DNA from: Quillaja saponaria
Lineage: Eukaryota; Streptophyta; Magnoliopsida; Fabales; Quillajaceae
Direction of reading: 5' to 3'
NCBI GenBank assembly: GCA_029379385.1
Contig: CM055607.1
Location: 37,254,797-37,318,796, forward strand
DNA length: 64,000 nt
Shown piece by piece: positions 13,048 to 26,915 of this stretch. The notes below the pieces were generated by a model that did no database searches, was not told where the DNA came from, and saw only the letters and a list, made by a program, of their open reading frames with translations. The position numbers were made by a program, and so were the translations under genes. The stretch's first letter is position 1, and each line of letters begins with the position of its first letter.

Positions 13048-14926
13048 ATGGCTTTTTGTATTGAAGAAGAGAAAAGTGAGGATTACCTTTTCAAGATCGT
13101 TTTGATCGGTGACTCAGCTGTTGGTAAATCAAATTTGCTTGCAAGATTTGCCAGGGATGAGTTTTACCCTAGTTCAAAGTCAACTATAGGAGTAGAATTT
13201 CAAACTCAAAAGATGGATATCAATGGAAAGGAAATTAAAGCTCAGATTTGGGACACAGCTGGACAGGAGCGATTCAGAGCTGTTACATCTGCATATTACA
13301 GAGGTGCTGTTGGAGCTCTTCTGGTGTATGATATTAGCAGGCGCCAGACTTTTGATAGCATTGGCAGATGGCTTAATGAACTTCACAGTAAGCACCATGA
13401 AATTAAGGCTTCGTGTTTGGCCTCCCTTTTACCCCTATCTGGTTTTTCTCATGCTTATTTTCTTTCTTAGGATATTGATCTATAAATTACCTCTTAGCAA
13501 TCAATTCATTGTTATTATTTCTCATGACCTTTGTATAGGTAGATTTATACTAACAGATAAATTGTCCATCATTTAGTACATTTTATGCCATTATATCTAG
13601 AATAAACACATGATCTCCCCCCTCCCCCCATGTGTGGTGGTTAGGGTAATTCATGGAACACGAAGGGTGGAGATGGCCATAAAAGTGTAAACATTGTGAA
13701 ATAATCATTCTTATTGGTGACTCTTCGGTGCCTGTTGTTTCAGACAATTTTCTTCGTCAGATGTCCATTGATTGGAGAACTCTTTTTGTACTAGCTGTTG
13801 GTTAGCTGTCTATCTTCTTTTGTTTGTATTCCCATTTCTGCCCTCAGGTGGATTTCTATTGAATTCTCTTCTTTTTTCCTAAAAAAAAATTAAAATAAGA
13901 AAAAAAAAATATATATAACAATCAGGAGCAGAAATGTGATTAACATGATTATAACAATGGATCAATCTCGAAATTTATAAACTACATTAGCAAACAACTG
14001 TGAATAGATGCATATCCAATTGTCTAATGTCAATGTTCACTAATAGATGCATATATTAGATAATAAAAATAACTTTGTAATCCTCATGCGTAGAAGGCAA
14101 GAAAAGAAAAGAACTGATTGTTTAGTCATATGCAATACAGGCATGGGCATATGGATGTTGGTTTCCGATTCACACAACAAGGAGGCTCAATGCATAATTG
14201 ATCTATATTGCATAAAACAATCATGGTTCTTTAAATTAATTTTGCATCATTGATCATTGTGCTGTGCATAATTAGTGTTCTTGTTAACTTATGAATATGC
14301 TATTATTGATGCGATTAATGAGATTGTTATTTTTCAAGGTTCCCAATTTAATTGCTAATTCCGGAAGCTCCTGTTCTATGGAGTTTGAGATTGTTCCCTT
14401 CCACTTATCTGTTCAACCTCACATGCACCTCAATTTTTATTTTATGTTATTTAGAACTGAATCTGTGATGGGGTTTATTTTGGTAAGTGTATAAACAGAT
14501 TACTTATTATGGTACCTGGCTTGTTACGTTACATGTTTTACTTTATAATGTGATGGAGTGAGGATTAAGTGGAGGGTCTATTATGTAACAGCTCACTCAG
14601 ACATGAATGTAGTCACAATACTTGTTGGCAACAAGTCTGATCTCGAGGATGCAAGGGAGGTTTCTACTTCAGAAGGCAAGGCATTAGCAGAGGCACAAGG
14701 TTTGTTTTTCATGGAGACATCAGCTCTTGATTCCTCTAATGTATCTGCTGCCTTTCAGACAGTAGTCAAGGAGATCTACAACATATTGAGTCGCAAAGTA
14801 ATGATATCTCAAGAGCTTAATAAACAGGATGCTACATGGATTGGTAACGGGAAGACTGTTGTTTTACACGGGGAAGGGAACCAAGAAGTTGCGGAGACTA
14901 AAAAGGGTTGGTGTTGCTCATCTTAG
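13048..14926 (+). CDS. RABA5A: RABA5a-type small GTPase (Rab11/RabA family)
   Basis: Two exons, 13048-13387 and 14592-14926, join in phase 1 across a 1.2-kb GT..AG intron to give a 224-residue protein, the normal Rab length. All G-box motifs are present: GDSAVGKS (P-loop, about residues 20-27), the switch I threonine in [15 protein letters not shown] (switch II), NKSD and ETSAL. The C-terminus ends in CCSS, supplying the double cysteine for geranylgeranylation. RabA proteins act on trans-Golgi/endosome membranes in post-Golgi traffic to the plasma membrane and cell plate. The N-terminus [18 protein letters not shown] and the THSDMNVV junction match the RABA5a subgroup as I remember it. No frameshift, stop or damaged junction is seen, unlike its three right-hand neighbours, so it looks functional and under selection. 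Confidence 0.96.
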
Positions 14927-16325
14927 CTCTCTAATGAAGCTCTTTTACTGGTTCAGCCTAGCCTTGAATTCCCCCAGTTTGCAGTATTCCTCTTCCTCCG
15001 TCTGGTTACATTTCATTATTTTGTTGAACTCCTGATCTAATTTTTACATGTTCTCTGATGAATGATTAGATTTTGGAGTACACATTGTATACATGTTCCA
15101 TTTCGGCTTCTTTTGTACTGTTACTTTCTGGACACCCCTTTGCCTCCTCAACCCACAAAAGAAATGGAAACTAACTGATGATATTGAGTGTCATCCTTAT
15201 TATGTGCAGATATGGGTTGTAAATCTATCTGAATAAGGATTGGCAAATAGAGGTGAACCATGTCTTCAGGGAAGCCAATTTTGTTGCTAGTCTGGTGAAT
15301 CTGAGTCTTTCCTGGCCATGCGGTATGCATGTGCTCGAGGTGGTTGCACCAAAAAAAAAAAAAAAAAAAAAAGAAAAAAGGAAAAGCAATGGAAAGTAAC
15401 AGATTTTGTTCCCTCGCTTCCTTGATGTTTTACCCACACGCTGCTTATTTTGTCTATCATAAATTCGACCATAAGTATTGCAGATTTATTGGTTAACTCT
15501 AAATTATGAACGTTGCAATGAAAAACAGAAAAATTAAGGACGTTAATATGACTTTTATTCAATATAAATCAAATTAATATTTTATTGTTAATTTAATTAT
15601 AGAATGTTTGTACTATGTGCTGGAAATGAGAACTAAAGTGAAAATTATGAAATTTCATATTTGTAGAACTTCTCGATACGATATTCTGTACAACTTCATC
15701 ATTCAAGAATGTTTGGTCTTAGTCTCTGGCCTTAGCCGAGTCTTCATTCCACTTCCTTAAACTAATAGATAATTATTTTTTAACATTGTCGTATTTTATT
15801 TGTCATTTTATTTTTTCAACTATGGTCTTGTACATGCTTCAAACTTTTACTCCTACAACAATGACTGCCTGAGGCATCGAAGCCTCAAGTTTACAAATTC
15901 AAAACTCCAACACACTTTCCGTCAATGATAAAAGAACATTACTGTCATAGTAATAACCTTGATGCCACGTTTAGCTAAAAAAAAAAAAAAAAGGCTTGAT
16001 GTCACTACCATGAAGCTCAAGAGTACAACATAGGTACATGCTATTTAATCTTCTTCTAGGAATATTAATTGACATGATAAGTAAGGAACGAATCACTACT
16101 ATTCACGGCTACAAGAATGGTGGCCTCTAAAACCCCCTTTCTTCCCCTTTTGTCCTTGCACAAAACTAATCATTTCAAAGATATCAAGGCACGTGTATTA
16201 CAAGAGTCAAAAGGAATAACAAATTAACTATGTGGCAAATGTAGTACAAGAGTCAAAAGGATAACAAGTTAACTATGGATGCTCACCTATATTCTTAAGT
16301 TTAGATAAATAAAAAAGTATACAAC
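14927..16325. other. convergent intergenic region between RABA5a and LETM1-like remnant
   Basis: This should contain the 3' UTR of RABA5a (plus strand) and of the LETM1-like remnant (minus strand). A poly-A tract of over 20 bases at about 15351-15372 and another at 15977-15991 are the only notable features; they may mark old retroposon tails. No gene is seen. Confidence 0.5.
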
Positions 16326-17643
16326 CTATGACCTTCCTGCTTCAGCTGTATCTACATCTTCTTTCTTACTACCTAATCTGATGATGTCTTCCACTAGTAT
16401 TTTCCCATCTGCTTACAAGTAAAATAAAGAAAGTAGCAGTTGGAATAAAGACGTTAAAAAATATAATGTGCACCAACCAGCCAAAGGGATTAAAAAGAAA
16501 CTTCATTTTGTTCCACCAAAGATTGTGACAAGCTGATCTGTTATTCTCCTTTCAAGTTGAAAAGGCAATAGTAGTAGGTTCAGTCCATCGCATGAAGATC
16601 TCTAAGACTAATAGGGATGACAGAATGTTTTCTTCTCAGGCAGCTTCAAAATGGTTCCTCCAAAAATTGATAATAACAAAAGAGCACATGCGTTTGTATG
16701 TGAATCAGAGTGCTATAGTCTATAACTATCAGTTGCATCATTGGGCGATGATATTCATAATTTAAATTTCAAGAGGAACCAAAAGAGAATGATAAATTGA
16801 AACTGAGTAACTGACCTCTATCCTTAGAGAGGTTGCTGATAAGTTCCTGGATTCCCTCCTTGCCCAAAGTGTCCTTTAGGTATATAGCAGCAGATGCAAC
16901 CTCCTCAGTTGTCACTTTTCCATCATTGTCCCTGCCATAACATGATAACATGCTTTAAAATGACAGAGATGAGAGAGAAAGAAAGAGATAACAAAAATTA
17001 GGAACACTATCAGTCTCAATATGACAATATCCATATTGAAGTTTTACAAAATGCAAGCCCCTTAATTTGGGAAAAGCCATAGGAATTAGGATTGATTGAT
17101 TTTGGCCTTCAAAAAATGGAAATTGGGCATCACCTTACTTTTAACTTGATTCAAATGAACCGCCTATCTTAAGCACTTATCAAACCATATCCAAGGACCA
17201 ACAAGAGTAGTGCTCTATAAATGTGTTAATACTATTCTAGTTATCGAGTCCTAGAGATTGTTTTTCGTCATTAAACTTTCGTCATTAAACTTCACATGCA
17301 AGCCTCTTAATTTGTTGGTTGGTTGAGCTACATTATTGTTTTTATTATACTGGTGTATCTCACTTCTAATGTAGAGATTCCCCATGGGATGGGGTATTGA
17401 GATGGATCACAGATTGATACAAGCATTGCCACATTATAAAGTAAAAATTAATTGACCTCTCCAGCTAATATCCCATATTGTAGACAACATAATTAATTGG
17501 ACAGGCGATAGCTTATCACTTTTCCTCCCCTTCTCTCCTCGAAAGTTATCGCAATTTCTCTTCCAATTTGGAAACACTACCAACAACTAGTTACTGTCTT
17601 CCTGATGTTAAAACATAAAAGTAAACTCTATCAGCAATATGCT

Positions 17644-17759
17644 TGTCGGATGTAAATATTTAGCTACATAGGGGTATTTCAGTATTTATCATTTAGGGGT
17701 ATATATATAATAGGTTGTAATTGTTTGATAATATAACAAGATATTTTCTTCAAAACTCA
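17644..17759 (+). repeat. 5' LTR of copia element
   Basis: It begins TGTCGGATGTAAATA and ends AAAACTCA, matching 21683-21802 along its length (GGTTGTAATTGT, AAGATATTTTCT). It is directly followed by the primer binding site. At about 116 bp it is short for an LTR. Confidence 0.8.
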
Positions 17760-17763
17760 ACTA

Positions 17764-17774
17764 GGTATCAGAGC
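17764..17774 (+). promoter_or_regulatory. retroelement primer binding site (iMet tRNA)
   Basis: GGTATCAGAGC, four bases after the 5' LTR end, is the classic complement of the 3' end of plant initiator methionine tRNA used to prime minus-strand synthesis in copia elements. Confidence 0.8.
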
Positions 17775-20700
17775 AGAAACATCCTCCACTGCCACCATTG
17801 TCAGTTGATCATGCTAATGGGCAATAAAACCGGAAATTTTTTTGCAGCCCTCTGCTAACCAAAACTACAAAAGTTTTTTCCTGATACTCTTTCGTTTGAA
17901 AGGTCAAATTCATGTTTTCTTGTCTGTGACTTAGGGTTCTGTAGAAGGATTGACTACGAATTTGGAAAGAAAAGGGGCTTTGGAGGGTTTTTTGGACTTG
18001 CGTAGTTGACTGTTTTTGGGGTTGGCTGGCTGATGATTATGCAACAAATTTCTTAGTCTATGAATTGTTGAGGTTTTCCTTTCTGTGGTTCCTTTTTATG
18101 GAGTGAAACTGATTTGGATTGTATTCTGTGATTTCAGCTGGTTTCTTTCACTCCTAGGTCCTCTTTGGAACCAATTTGAGTGATAGAGTTCCCTTAAAGG
18201 CTGGTTTTGGAAGGGAGAGTTTCTTTGAAGTGACTTGTGTTCTCTACATTGTGAGTTCCTTTTGCAGCAGTTGTTTGTTTGTTAAGCTGCCTAACTATGA
18301 GTCTTTTGTTGAGGGAACAAGATTACAGATTATTGCCATGGAGTTTAACGGGGCTAAGACTCTTGCCATGTGAAAAACCAAACTCCACTCCTCTTAGTAC
18401 AGAAGAATTGCAATATCCCAAGCCCTTGTTGGCTAAACTAGATTGCAATTCTCATACGTCTTGTTCTTCAAGTTTTGCTAATGATCTCAATGCACATCCA
18501 TGTTTTGGTTCAAACCCATGGATTATAGACTCCAATGTTTCGGATCACACAACGGGTGAAATAGTATAGAAACGCTAATTTTTGTGGAAACGCATGGAAA
18601 CTTATAATAAAAAATATATCATAATAATTGTAAGTATGCAACATGATTAATTTACTACTTATAATACTATTAAATACATATCAAAGTAAAATTCTTAACA
18701 TATATATACAAATTGGATAAAAATATCAAATTACAATAGTGGAGTGGATAGCAGGTGCATATCCAAAATATTAAAATTGTGTAAGAGAAAATTGATAGTA
18801 TTGCTCAACCCATATTTAATGAAAATTTAATTTAAACCAATATATATATGGCATGAAATTTTAATACTATCCAATACTAAGTTAAACTACATTATATAAG
18901 ATTGAAAAAAATAATAATTGAAATCCTAAAATATGAAAAGAGCTAGAGCCAGACTTTTAGATTTTCAAATTCTAAAAATGCCCTATTTGTGTCTATATGT
19001 TTTCTATGGAAACTATGGAAACAATCCTGTTTTGTGTGAAAATTATGATTGTGTTTATATAAGTGAGTTTCGTTTTGGGTAGTAGTAAAAACGGAAACGT
19101 TTCTCATGTTTCAACCGTTTTGACACAAATTTTTAAATCTTGTTCTCAGTAAGAGTTACTTTTGTGGCATCGTCGTTTGGGAAACCCATACTTTTTGGTT
19201 TTGGAAAATGTTACTCTAAGCAATTTGACTTGTGATGCTTGTGATTTTGTGAAATATACAAAGTCCTCTTATCCTCCTATGAACATTAAGCTTCTCCATT
19301 TGTACTTATACATTCTCATGTCAAGAGTTCTAGTTAGGTTGCCTTATTATATTGTAATAGATGGTTTGTTACCTGCATTGATTGTTATAGTCAAACTATT
19401 TAGGTGTATGTGATATGTGCAAAAAATAAAATGTTTCAGTGCTTTCAGATGTTTCACATGATGGTTTACAATCAGTTTGATGCCAAAGTTAAAGATTTAC
19501 GGAGTGATAATGATTTTGAGTATAATGAGAGATTATTCCAAAACTATCTTTGCGGTCATGATGTAATTTATTAAACGAGTTGTGTTAATACATCTGCTCA
19601 AAATAGTGTTACAGAATGAAAAAACCGACATCTATTGAAGGTAGCAAGATCGTTAATGTTTACTACAATGTTCCAAAAACTTATTGGGGAGATGCAGTTT
19701 TCTCAACTACTTATCTTATCAATTGGATGCCGCTACAAGCTCTTGAGTTTAAGACTCCTTTGGATATTCTTCTCGCAAATTATTCATTTTAAATTTTTTT
19801 GGTTATGTTTACTTTGTGCATGAGCATAAAAAGGATAATAGTAAACATGATCCAAGAGCTTTTAAATGTATTTTTATTGGATATTCAGCAACTTATAAGT
19901 GATATAAATGCTATCACTCACCTACCAGTAAGAATAATGTCAACATTGATATCACTTTTCAGGAATCCAATGCTTGCTAACTTCTCTTCGTCATCTCTTT
20001 GGGGGAGAACTATAGTGAAAAAGAGTTCTCTAAGGTTAGAGGAATGGATATCATTCTTAAAGTTGACTTAAAAGAAATCGGGGAGAGAAAGTATGATCGA
20101 GAAGAAAAATAAAATGATTGTAAATAAAGAAAGTATATTGGAGGTTGAGAAAGGGAATGATGGTGAATCTCTTAATGACAATAAAGGTCTTAGAAGACTG
20201 GATATAATTCATTTTCTCCATCCTATAGAGCTTTCTTGTCTTCTTTGTCCTCTATATCTATGCTATAAGGTTGAAAGGAATCACTTTGTAAACCTAAATG
20301 GAAGAATGTCATTGTTGAGAAAATAAAAGCCTTGTCTAACAATGATACTGAGGAAAATTACTAGTCTTTTTCAAGGAAAACAAACAGTTGACTGTAAATG
20401 AGTTTTTACCATTAAGAGGAGCAGATGGGACAGTTAAGAAATACAAAGCGAGACTTGCTGTAAAGAGATTCACTCAAACTTAGGGTGGATTATCAAGAAA
20501 CTTCTGCTCATATTGCCAAGATGAGTTTTATCAGTGTTATTATCTCTTGTGCAGTAAAATTTGGTTGGGATTTGTAGCAATTGGATGTGAAAAATGTCTT
20601 ATTGCATGTAGATCTTGCATAGGAAGTTTATATAAAGATTCCTCCAGGTTTCTCTTGTCAAAAGATTGAAAGAAAGGTATGCGGGTTGAGAAAGTTCCTG

Positions 20701-21682
20701 TATAGTCTTAAACAGTTATCTTGAGCATGATACGATAGATTTCAGAAAGCAATACTTTTCTTTAGGTACCAACAAAGGAATGCTGATCACATTATGTTTA
20801 TTAAATATTGCAATAGAATGATTATTGTTCTTATTGTCTATGTTGATGATATAGTCGTGACAGGAGATAATCCTACTGGAGGCATCCAAGTTGAAAATTA
20901 TCTTGGCTTAGAATTTGAGAACAATGATTTGGGAAAGCTTAGTTACTTCATTGGGATCGAAGTTGTTCATTTTGAGAAGAGTATCTTCCTACCTCAAAAG
21001 AAATATGTCTTTGATATGTTAAATGAGATATATATGCTTGGATGTAGGCCTGTAGACACACTTATTGAAACAAACCACAAGTTACAAAGTGGTGGTGGAG
21101 AATGTGTTGATAGAGTGAGATAATAACGATTGGTTGGAAAGCTACTTTATCTATCCCACACTCGCCTAGACTTAACTATGCTATCAATGTGGTTAGCCAG
21201 TTTATATTTGATCCTCATTCTGCTCACTTGGATGTTGTTCATCCCATACTGCAATACTTGAAATTTACATCTAGGAATGGACTTCTCTTTGAAAACTATA
21301 GAAGCCTAGTGTTGGAAACATATACAGATGCAGATTAGGTTAGATCATTTGATGATACGAGATCTACTTCAGTATACTCCACATTTGTTGGTAGGAATCT
21401 AGTGCTGAACCAAAATATAGAGCGATGGCTCACGGGACTTGTGAGTTGTTATAGCTTAAGAAACTAATAGAAGATTTCAGATTAATTAGATAAGAACATC
21501 TTCTGCTTTGATAGACATTTTATTAAGGAAAATCTAGATTCTAAGCTCATTTGTATTCCTTTCATAAGGTTTGAGAACTAATTATCTGAATGTCTTCACG
21601 AAATGTCTAGGTAACTGTGATTTTTATCTTATTGTTTGTAAGATGTGCATAAGAGATATCTATGTTCCATCTTAAGAGGGAG

Positions 21683-21802
21683 TGTTGGATGTAAATACTT
21701 AATTACATAAGAATATTTTAGTGTTTATCCTTTAAGAGTATATATATATATCATAGGTTGTAATTGTATGAAAATACAATAAGATATTTTCTCCAAAACT
21801 CA
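21683..21802 (+). repeat. 3' LTR of copia element
   Basis: It begins TGTTGGATGTAAATAC after the purine tract AAGAGGGAG and ends CCAAAACTCA. It is the diverged partner of 17644-17759. Confidence 0.8.
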
Positions 21803-24800
21803 ACTATACTTAATTGTACTTTTTTGAATTAAAAAGGATCATAATTTCTTGCATTCTTCTTTTTCCCTTACTAATCAACTGGTTCTATTTTCCACAAGAA
21901 ATCTCCAACAAATGTTTTTATTATACTAATCTCGTGCATGCATATGCATGCAGGGCTTCTTTATTTAGGAGAAAATGTAAATGGCTGGAAGATAATGTAG
22001 AAGTGTGGGAGAAAATGAAGTAGTTGATAGTTATTAAGAAACTAAAAGTATTTTTAATTAATTTATATTCTTATACATAGATAATCGTGGAAGAGATTGG
22101 AAAGGTTGGAGAGGGTGAGAAAGTAGGGGTAGACTTATTATTTTCATTTTGGTAGTGGGAATTTTTATTTTTTTTAAAATGAATTATCTACATCAAAAGC
22201 CTTAAATCTAACCGGATCTTTATTTAGAAATCACGGGTATTATATAAATTATATAAAAATAAATAAAAGGCTAATAAAGAGAGGAGATGTTTAATTAGAA
22301 AACATAGGTATTATATGAAATTTTATAAAATAAATGAAAAGGTAAAAAAAGGGAGATGCTATAAGGATCTCTCTCTTTTATAATAGTATGGATATAAGAA
22401 TAAAGTATGTTTTACTCTCAGTGATATATTTTTTTTTCTTTTCAAAATTATACATGTAAGTTATTTATTCTAACATAACCTTTATAGTTTTGATAAGATG
22501 TTTTTGGACAAAAACGTCTAAGTTATTAAAAATGAATGTATTGCACTTTCAACAAAATATACAAATTGACTATTATGTTCAAAGCCACTTATAATTAGGG
22601 CTAAAATCGAGCATGTAGACTTGTCTCAAACATTACTCATTATATACTCGGTTCGTATTTAGCTATAAACAAAAGGAATCGAAATCTAATTTGGTTTTAG
22701 GTTCTTTCCATATTTCGAGCTGGTATCAAACTTAAAATACTCAGTATAAAAGCTCGTCGAGCTTCTTGTTTAAATTTTTTTAATTTTAAAATATTTATAT
22801 TAATTATATTAAAAAAAATACATTAATAGATTAAATATAGAAATTCTAAAATTTTAATTAATTTACAATACAATTGATTAATTTTTAAAGTATATATTTT
22901 TCTTATCAAGTATTCAAGCTTGAGCTTGAGTACTCGAGTAACGATCTTAAATTCATAATAAAGCTCGTTTTGAACTTGAACTCAAATTTGAATTTTTTAA
23001 TTTAAGCCAATCTCAAATGTCTTAATACTTAACTTAACTTGGTTCATTTCCAATCTTACTTATAACTTTACTAGTGGTTTACACTCACATATGTACGTAT
23101 TCTGTATATATTTTATCTTAATTTAATTTGATAAAAAAATATTTATATGTTAAAAGGGTAGGAGAGAGTAGGAGAGTGAGAGGATGAGAGAGAGCAGGAG
23201 AGTAAGAGGGTGGGAGAGAGAAAGAGAGTATGAAAGTCGAGAGATAACTGTTTAGTAGTTATTAAGTGATTGGATGAATTTTATTAATTGAATTAGTTTT
23301 TAAATAATTTAAATATTCAAATTATGCGTATATTAAGTAGGAGACCAGAAAAATCTTATGGATTTTATTATAATATAGATGAATTGAATTTTATATAATT
23401 TTGAATGGAATTTTTTTTTATATTCTATTTTTTTAATTAAAATTATTAATTTTTATTTTTGGAATATCTAAATGTAATTTAATATATAATAACTAATTTA
23501 GAAAGTCCAATAATATGTCATTGATGATTAGCTAGTGCTTTATCTTTTGAATATATGCATAAGATTCAGATAATTTAACAGGCAACTGATATGAAAACCT
23601 TTCAAAATGAAAATAAAAATAGAACAAAACCTGTCAAGCAACTGCCAACGATCTCCAATTGTGGCATCAACATCATCAATTTCCTTTTCAAGCTTTTGAA
23701 GCATTGCATTAACCTGAAATGTGAAGAGCCTACATGTTAGTGTTTTGCTATTGGTGCATCAAATGCCAAACAATGGTGGATAGTTAAGAGATCAATATAA
23801 TAACATGAGTGCTTCATGATTGATAAGAAATATGATTTACCCTGTCAATGAGTGCGGAAGAAACTTTGTCAGCAATAGCCGTCTCCACAGCATGATCACT
23901 ATCCCTTGCAGCTTTGTAGGCCTTCTTAGTTTTGTGTTCACCTCATGTTCCTTCTTTCTCTACCACACTGTTATACAGCTTTATCTGCAAATAATAGTAT
24001 CAGACAAGTATCACTTACAAAATAACATAGGCTATATTGTTTTTATTAAAAATTAAAAAAATACCAAGGTGAGATAGAATAGAGGTAAAACAAAGACAGT
24101 ACCATACTATACGATCTTTCTACATTTTTTTGAAATACAAATAAATGAACAACGTGGTATACTTCTTTTCATTTTTTTAGTATAGAAAATCAACTAATGA
24201 TTATGTAGTTAAACCCTATATTTAATAAGATGATTCCTTCATAGCAAAAAACCCCCCAAAAAAGAAGTAGATGGGCTTTATGTTAGAAACATAAGCTTTT
24301 TACATGCGTCTTATTCTTCTAGTTTTTGATAAGAAAATAAGCAGGTACAAGCTAGGCGAGGAAGAAATTCTAGTAAAAGAAAAAAGAAAACTATAAAGCA
24401 TAAAGTTAAAATAATAAAATAATATGTGCCAATCCTGTGCTATATGTGGAAGAAATTATGGTAAAGAAAAAAAATTAAAGCAAGAAGTTAAAATAATAAA
24501 ATAATGCATGCAATCCTGTGTTGTACGGGGGACAAATAGATTCCCCAAAAAGCTCCAGCAATTGAGCACCATAGGGATGCCAAAGACATATACAATTTTT
24601 AACCTCGAGATGAATAAGTAAGTACATATCTAAAAATTCCTTACACTGAGCTCCAACTACACACCAAATTAACCTCAAAAGAGGCACAATGCCACAAAAT
24701 TTTAACATAATGATTCCCTCCAAAACCCCTCTATTGAATTAACAATATTGTCACCCTTCTTCTAAAGGAAAAAAAAAGAAAAGGAATGAACAAGTTATAG

Positions 24801-24804
24801 GAAG

Positions 24805-25099
24805 TAGGGGTGGAATTAAAAATTTTCGAATTTGAATTTGACTTCGAATCTGGATAATGTATTATTCAATTTGATATTCGACAAATAATTTGATATAGTA
24901 TTCAAATCCAAATTATTCGAAATAAAATTTTTTTATTAAAAAATTTAAATAAAAACTGTTACATGTATATATATATATATATATTTTTTTTTTTGAATAT
25001 TCGAATTTGAATAAAATTTTGAATTTGAATTCAAATTCGAATAAAAATTCAAGTACACGAATTTGAATAGTACACTATTTAATTTGAATTCCAACCCTA
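24805..25099. repeat. MITE-like element with inverted termini (hAT-like)
   Basis: The left end TAGGGGTGGAATT and the right end AATTCCAACCCTA are inverted copies with one mismatch. The 295-bp interior is low-complexity (GAATTTGAATT and its complement) and can fold on itself. The flanking octamers ATAGGAAG and ATCGAAAG match at 6 of 8 bases, as expected for a decayed 8-bp hAT-type target duplication. It lies in the large LETM1-like intron and has no coding capacity. Confidence 0.55.
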
Positions 25100-25146
25100 A
25101 TCGAAAGATTTTTGACACATTGAACGTGTTGTGTCAGTCATAGAAT

Positions 25147-25610
25147 ATGGCTAATGTTCCATATTCAAGTGCAGTAGGTAGTATTATGAGTTTAGTTTAT
25201 GATAGAGTCAGTAGTACAAATTTTTTAGTAATTGGGGATGTTGATTCATACCATATTGGTGAACTTCATAAGAGAAAATCATTGACAAAATATGTTTTCA
25301 CTCTCTCAGGTTATGTTATAAGTTAGAGAGCTATTTTGCAGTCTACAACTGCTTTATCAACTATTGAGAAAGAGTATATGGCAACAACAAAGGCAATGAA
25401 AGAGGCTATATGGTTGAGGGGTTTGGTTAGTGATCTAAGGTTGCAATAGGAGACTTTGGTTGTGTTTTGCAAAAGCTAGAGTGCTATACATCTAACCAAA
25501 AATCAAATGTACCACGATTATGACCAAAAATATTGATGTCATATATTATTTTCTTAGAGGTTGTCTCTGAATGAGACATATGTTAAATTGAGCCGAAATT
25601 CGATGCATCC
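25147..25610 (+). mobile_element. isolated copia RNase H fragment
   Basis: The plus-strand reading VPYSSAVGSIMSLVYDR is followed by HKRKSLTKYVFTLSGYVIS, ALSTIEKEYMATTKAMKEAI with WLRGLV, then SAIHLTKNQMYH. This is the C-terminal RNase H domain of a Ty1/copia polyprotein. The frame carries several stops (in place of the Trp after VIS, before ETLVV and before SAIHL). No LTR is seen next to it. It is a separate insertion from the element at 17644-21802 and lies in the same host intron. Confidence 0.75.
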
Positions 25611-26915
25611 TTTTTTTTTTTGCTTTTACGTGTTTTTGTTTTTCAGTATTACATTTCATCTTATTCTCATTTCTATTTTCACAAATGCTCCTAAAAATTT
25701 ACAAAAAGTACAACAAATAGCCTAAGTAATTGAACAATATATAAAGAGGTGACCTTTAAGTCTTACTACTTGATATAGCACAACACACAAACATCAGATC
25801 ACAAAGCCTTGGTAAGCCTACATACTCATAGCATTACCGGTATTGACTCTATTAAGAATTGCATGCAAACAAGCAGCTTAATCTTAGATGGGACATTAGC
25901 CTTTCAAATTATGGTATAGCCTCTATTAAAGCTTCATAAAATGATTCACAGGGAAACAATCAATTTTCAAAATATGCCATAGTAGCTCCTCTGGGTCACC
26001 TCCCTGCACTTGAACAATGTAAAGTTAATTAGATAGTCATCCAACAAATCTATATCCCAGTCTTTACAATCTTTGCAAATTTAGGGCCACCAAGAAACCC
26101 TGTCACCCTTTACATCATATAACTCATGACAAAAAGCTTACTTTGTCCTCTGCAACACGAAGATGATCAGATAATAAATCTTACAAAGTAACTAGTATCT
26201 CCACACCACAAAGTCATGCAGGAAAAACCTAATACCATCATGAATATGGAAGTGGACAAACTTGAAATATAACTCGAAACATCATTAATACCCTTCCACA
26301 AAACCTGACTGTCCTAAGCAATTTTGTACTTATACTTCCCATCTTTATTCACAAGTGCAACAAGCCTCCTCCACAAAAAAAAATCATTATAACTATTTGC
26401 TAATAATAGCCTTTATACCTATTATATTATTTTCCAAAACTAAAACATATAAGAAAAGAGATGCATCTTGCAACAACATATCAACTGTGAGTTTATGACA
26501 TGAGAGAGCAAAGAAATAACCAACTTTTTCTAGAATAACTGAATTATTCAGATGTTGGCGTTGTAGAGTGTAGAATATAGATGAGGTAGTGTTTTTCTAC
26601 TTCTTCTTCTTCTTTTTTCCCTTGACTTTGCAATGAGAAAAGAAATATTATTTAAGAGAGAAAGAACGTACATAAAACAGAAAGAACAAAAAGTGTCTGA
26701 AAAAGAGAATTGCCTCCCAATCACATATATCAATTAAAGAACACCCCGGAGAGCACTAGACGCAGTCACGCAGAACACAAAGAGAACCTAAAAACACAAT
26801 TTTATCCCAAATGATAAGCACACAATCTTCATTTATACTTATTCAATCAAACAATGTTGTACTATACAAGAAAAGTGACACATGGCATAATAACAAAGAG
26901 CATGAATTTTATACA

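Larger units (their letters stand above)
17644..21802 (+). mobile_element. degenerate Ty1/copia retrotransposon in LETM1-like intron
   Basis: A complete but decayed element is flanked by short LTRs (17644-17759 and 21683-21802). A primer binding site GGTATCAGAGC complementary to initiator Met-tRNA lies just after the 5' LTR, and a polypurine tract (AAGAGGGA) lies just before the 3' LTR. Order of pol pieces is copia-like: protease (PWIIDSNVSDHTTG, about 18519), GAG-pre-integrase (WHRRLGNP, about 19163), integrase pieces (19400-20080), reverse transcriptase with YVDDI (about 20838) and RNase H pieces (21120-21500). Every domain is broken by frameshifts or stops, and the LTRs differ at roughly one base in six, so the insertion is old. 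It sits opposite in strand to the host gene. Confidence 0.85.

Noticed and set aside
20794..21123. 109-codon frame with YVDDI as a host gene
   Set aside because: It is the reverse transcriptase piece of the copia element, not an independent gene.
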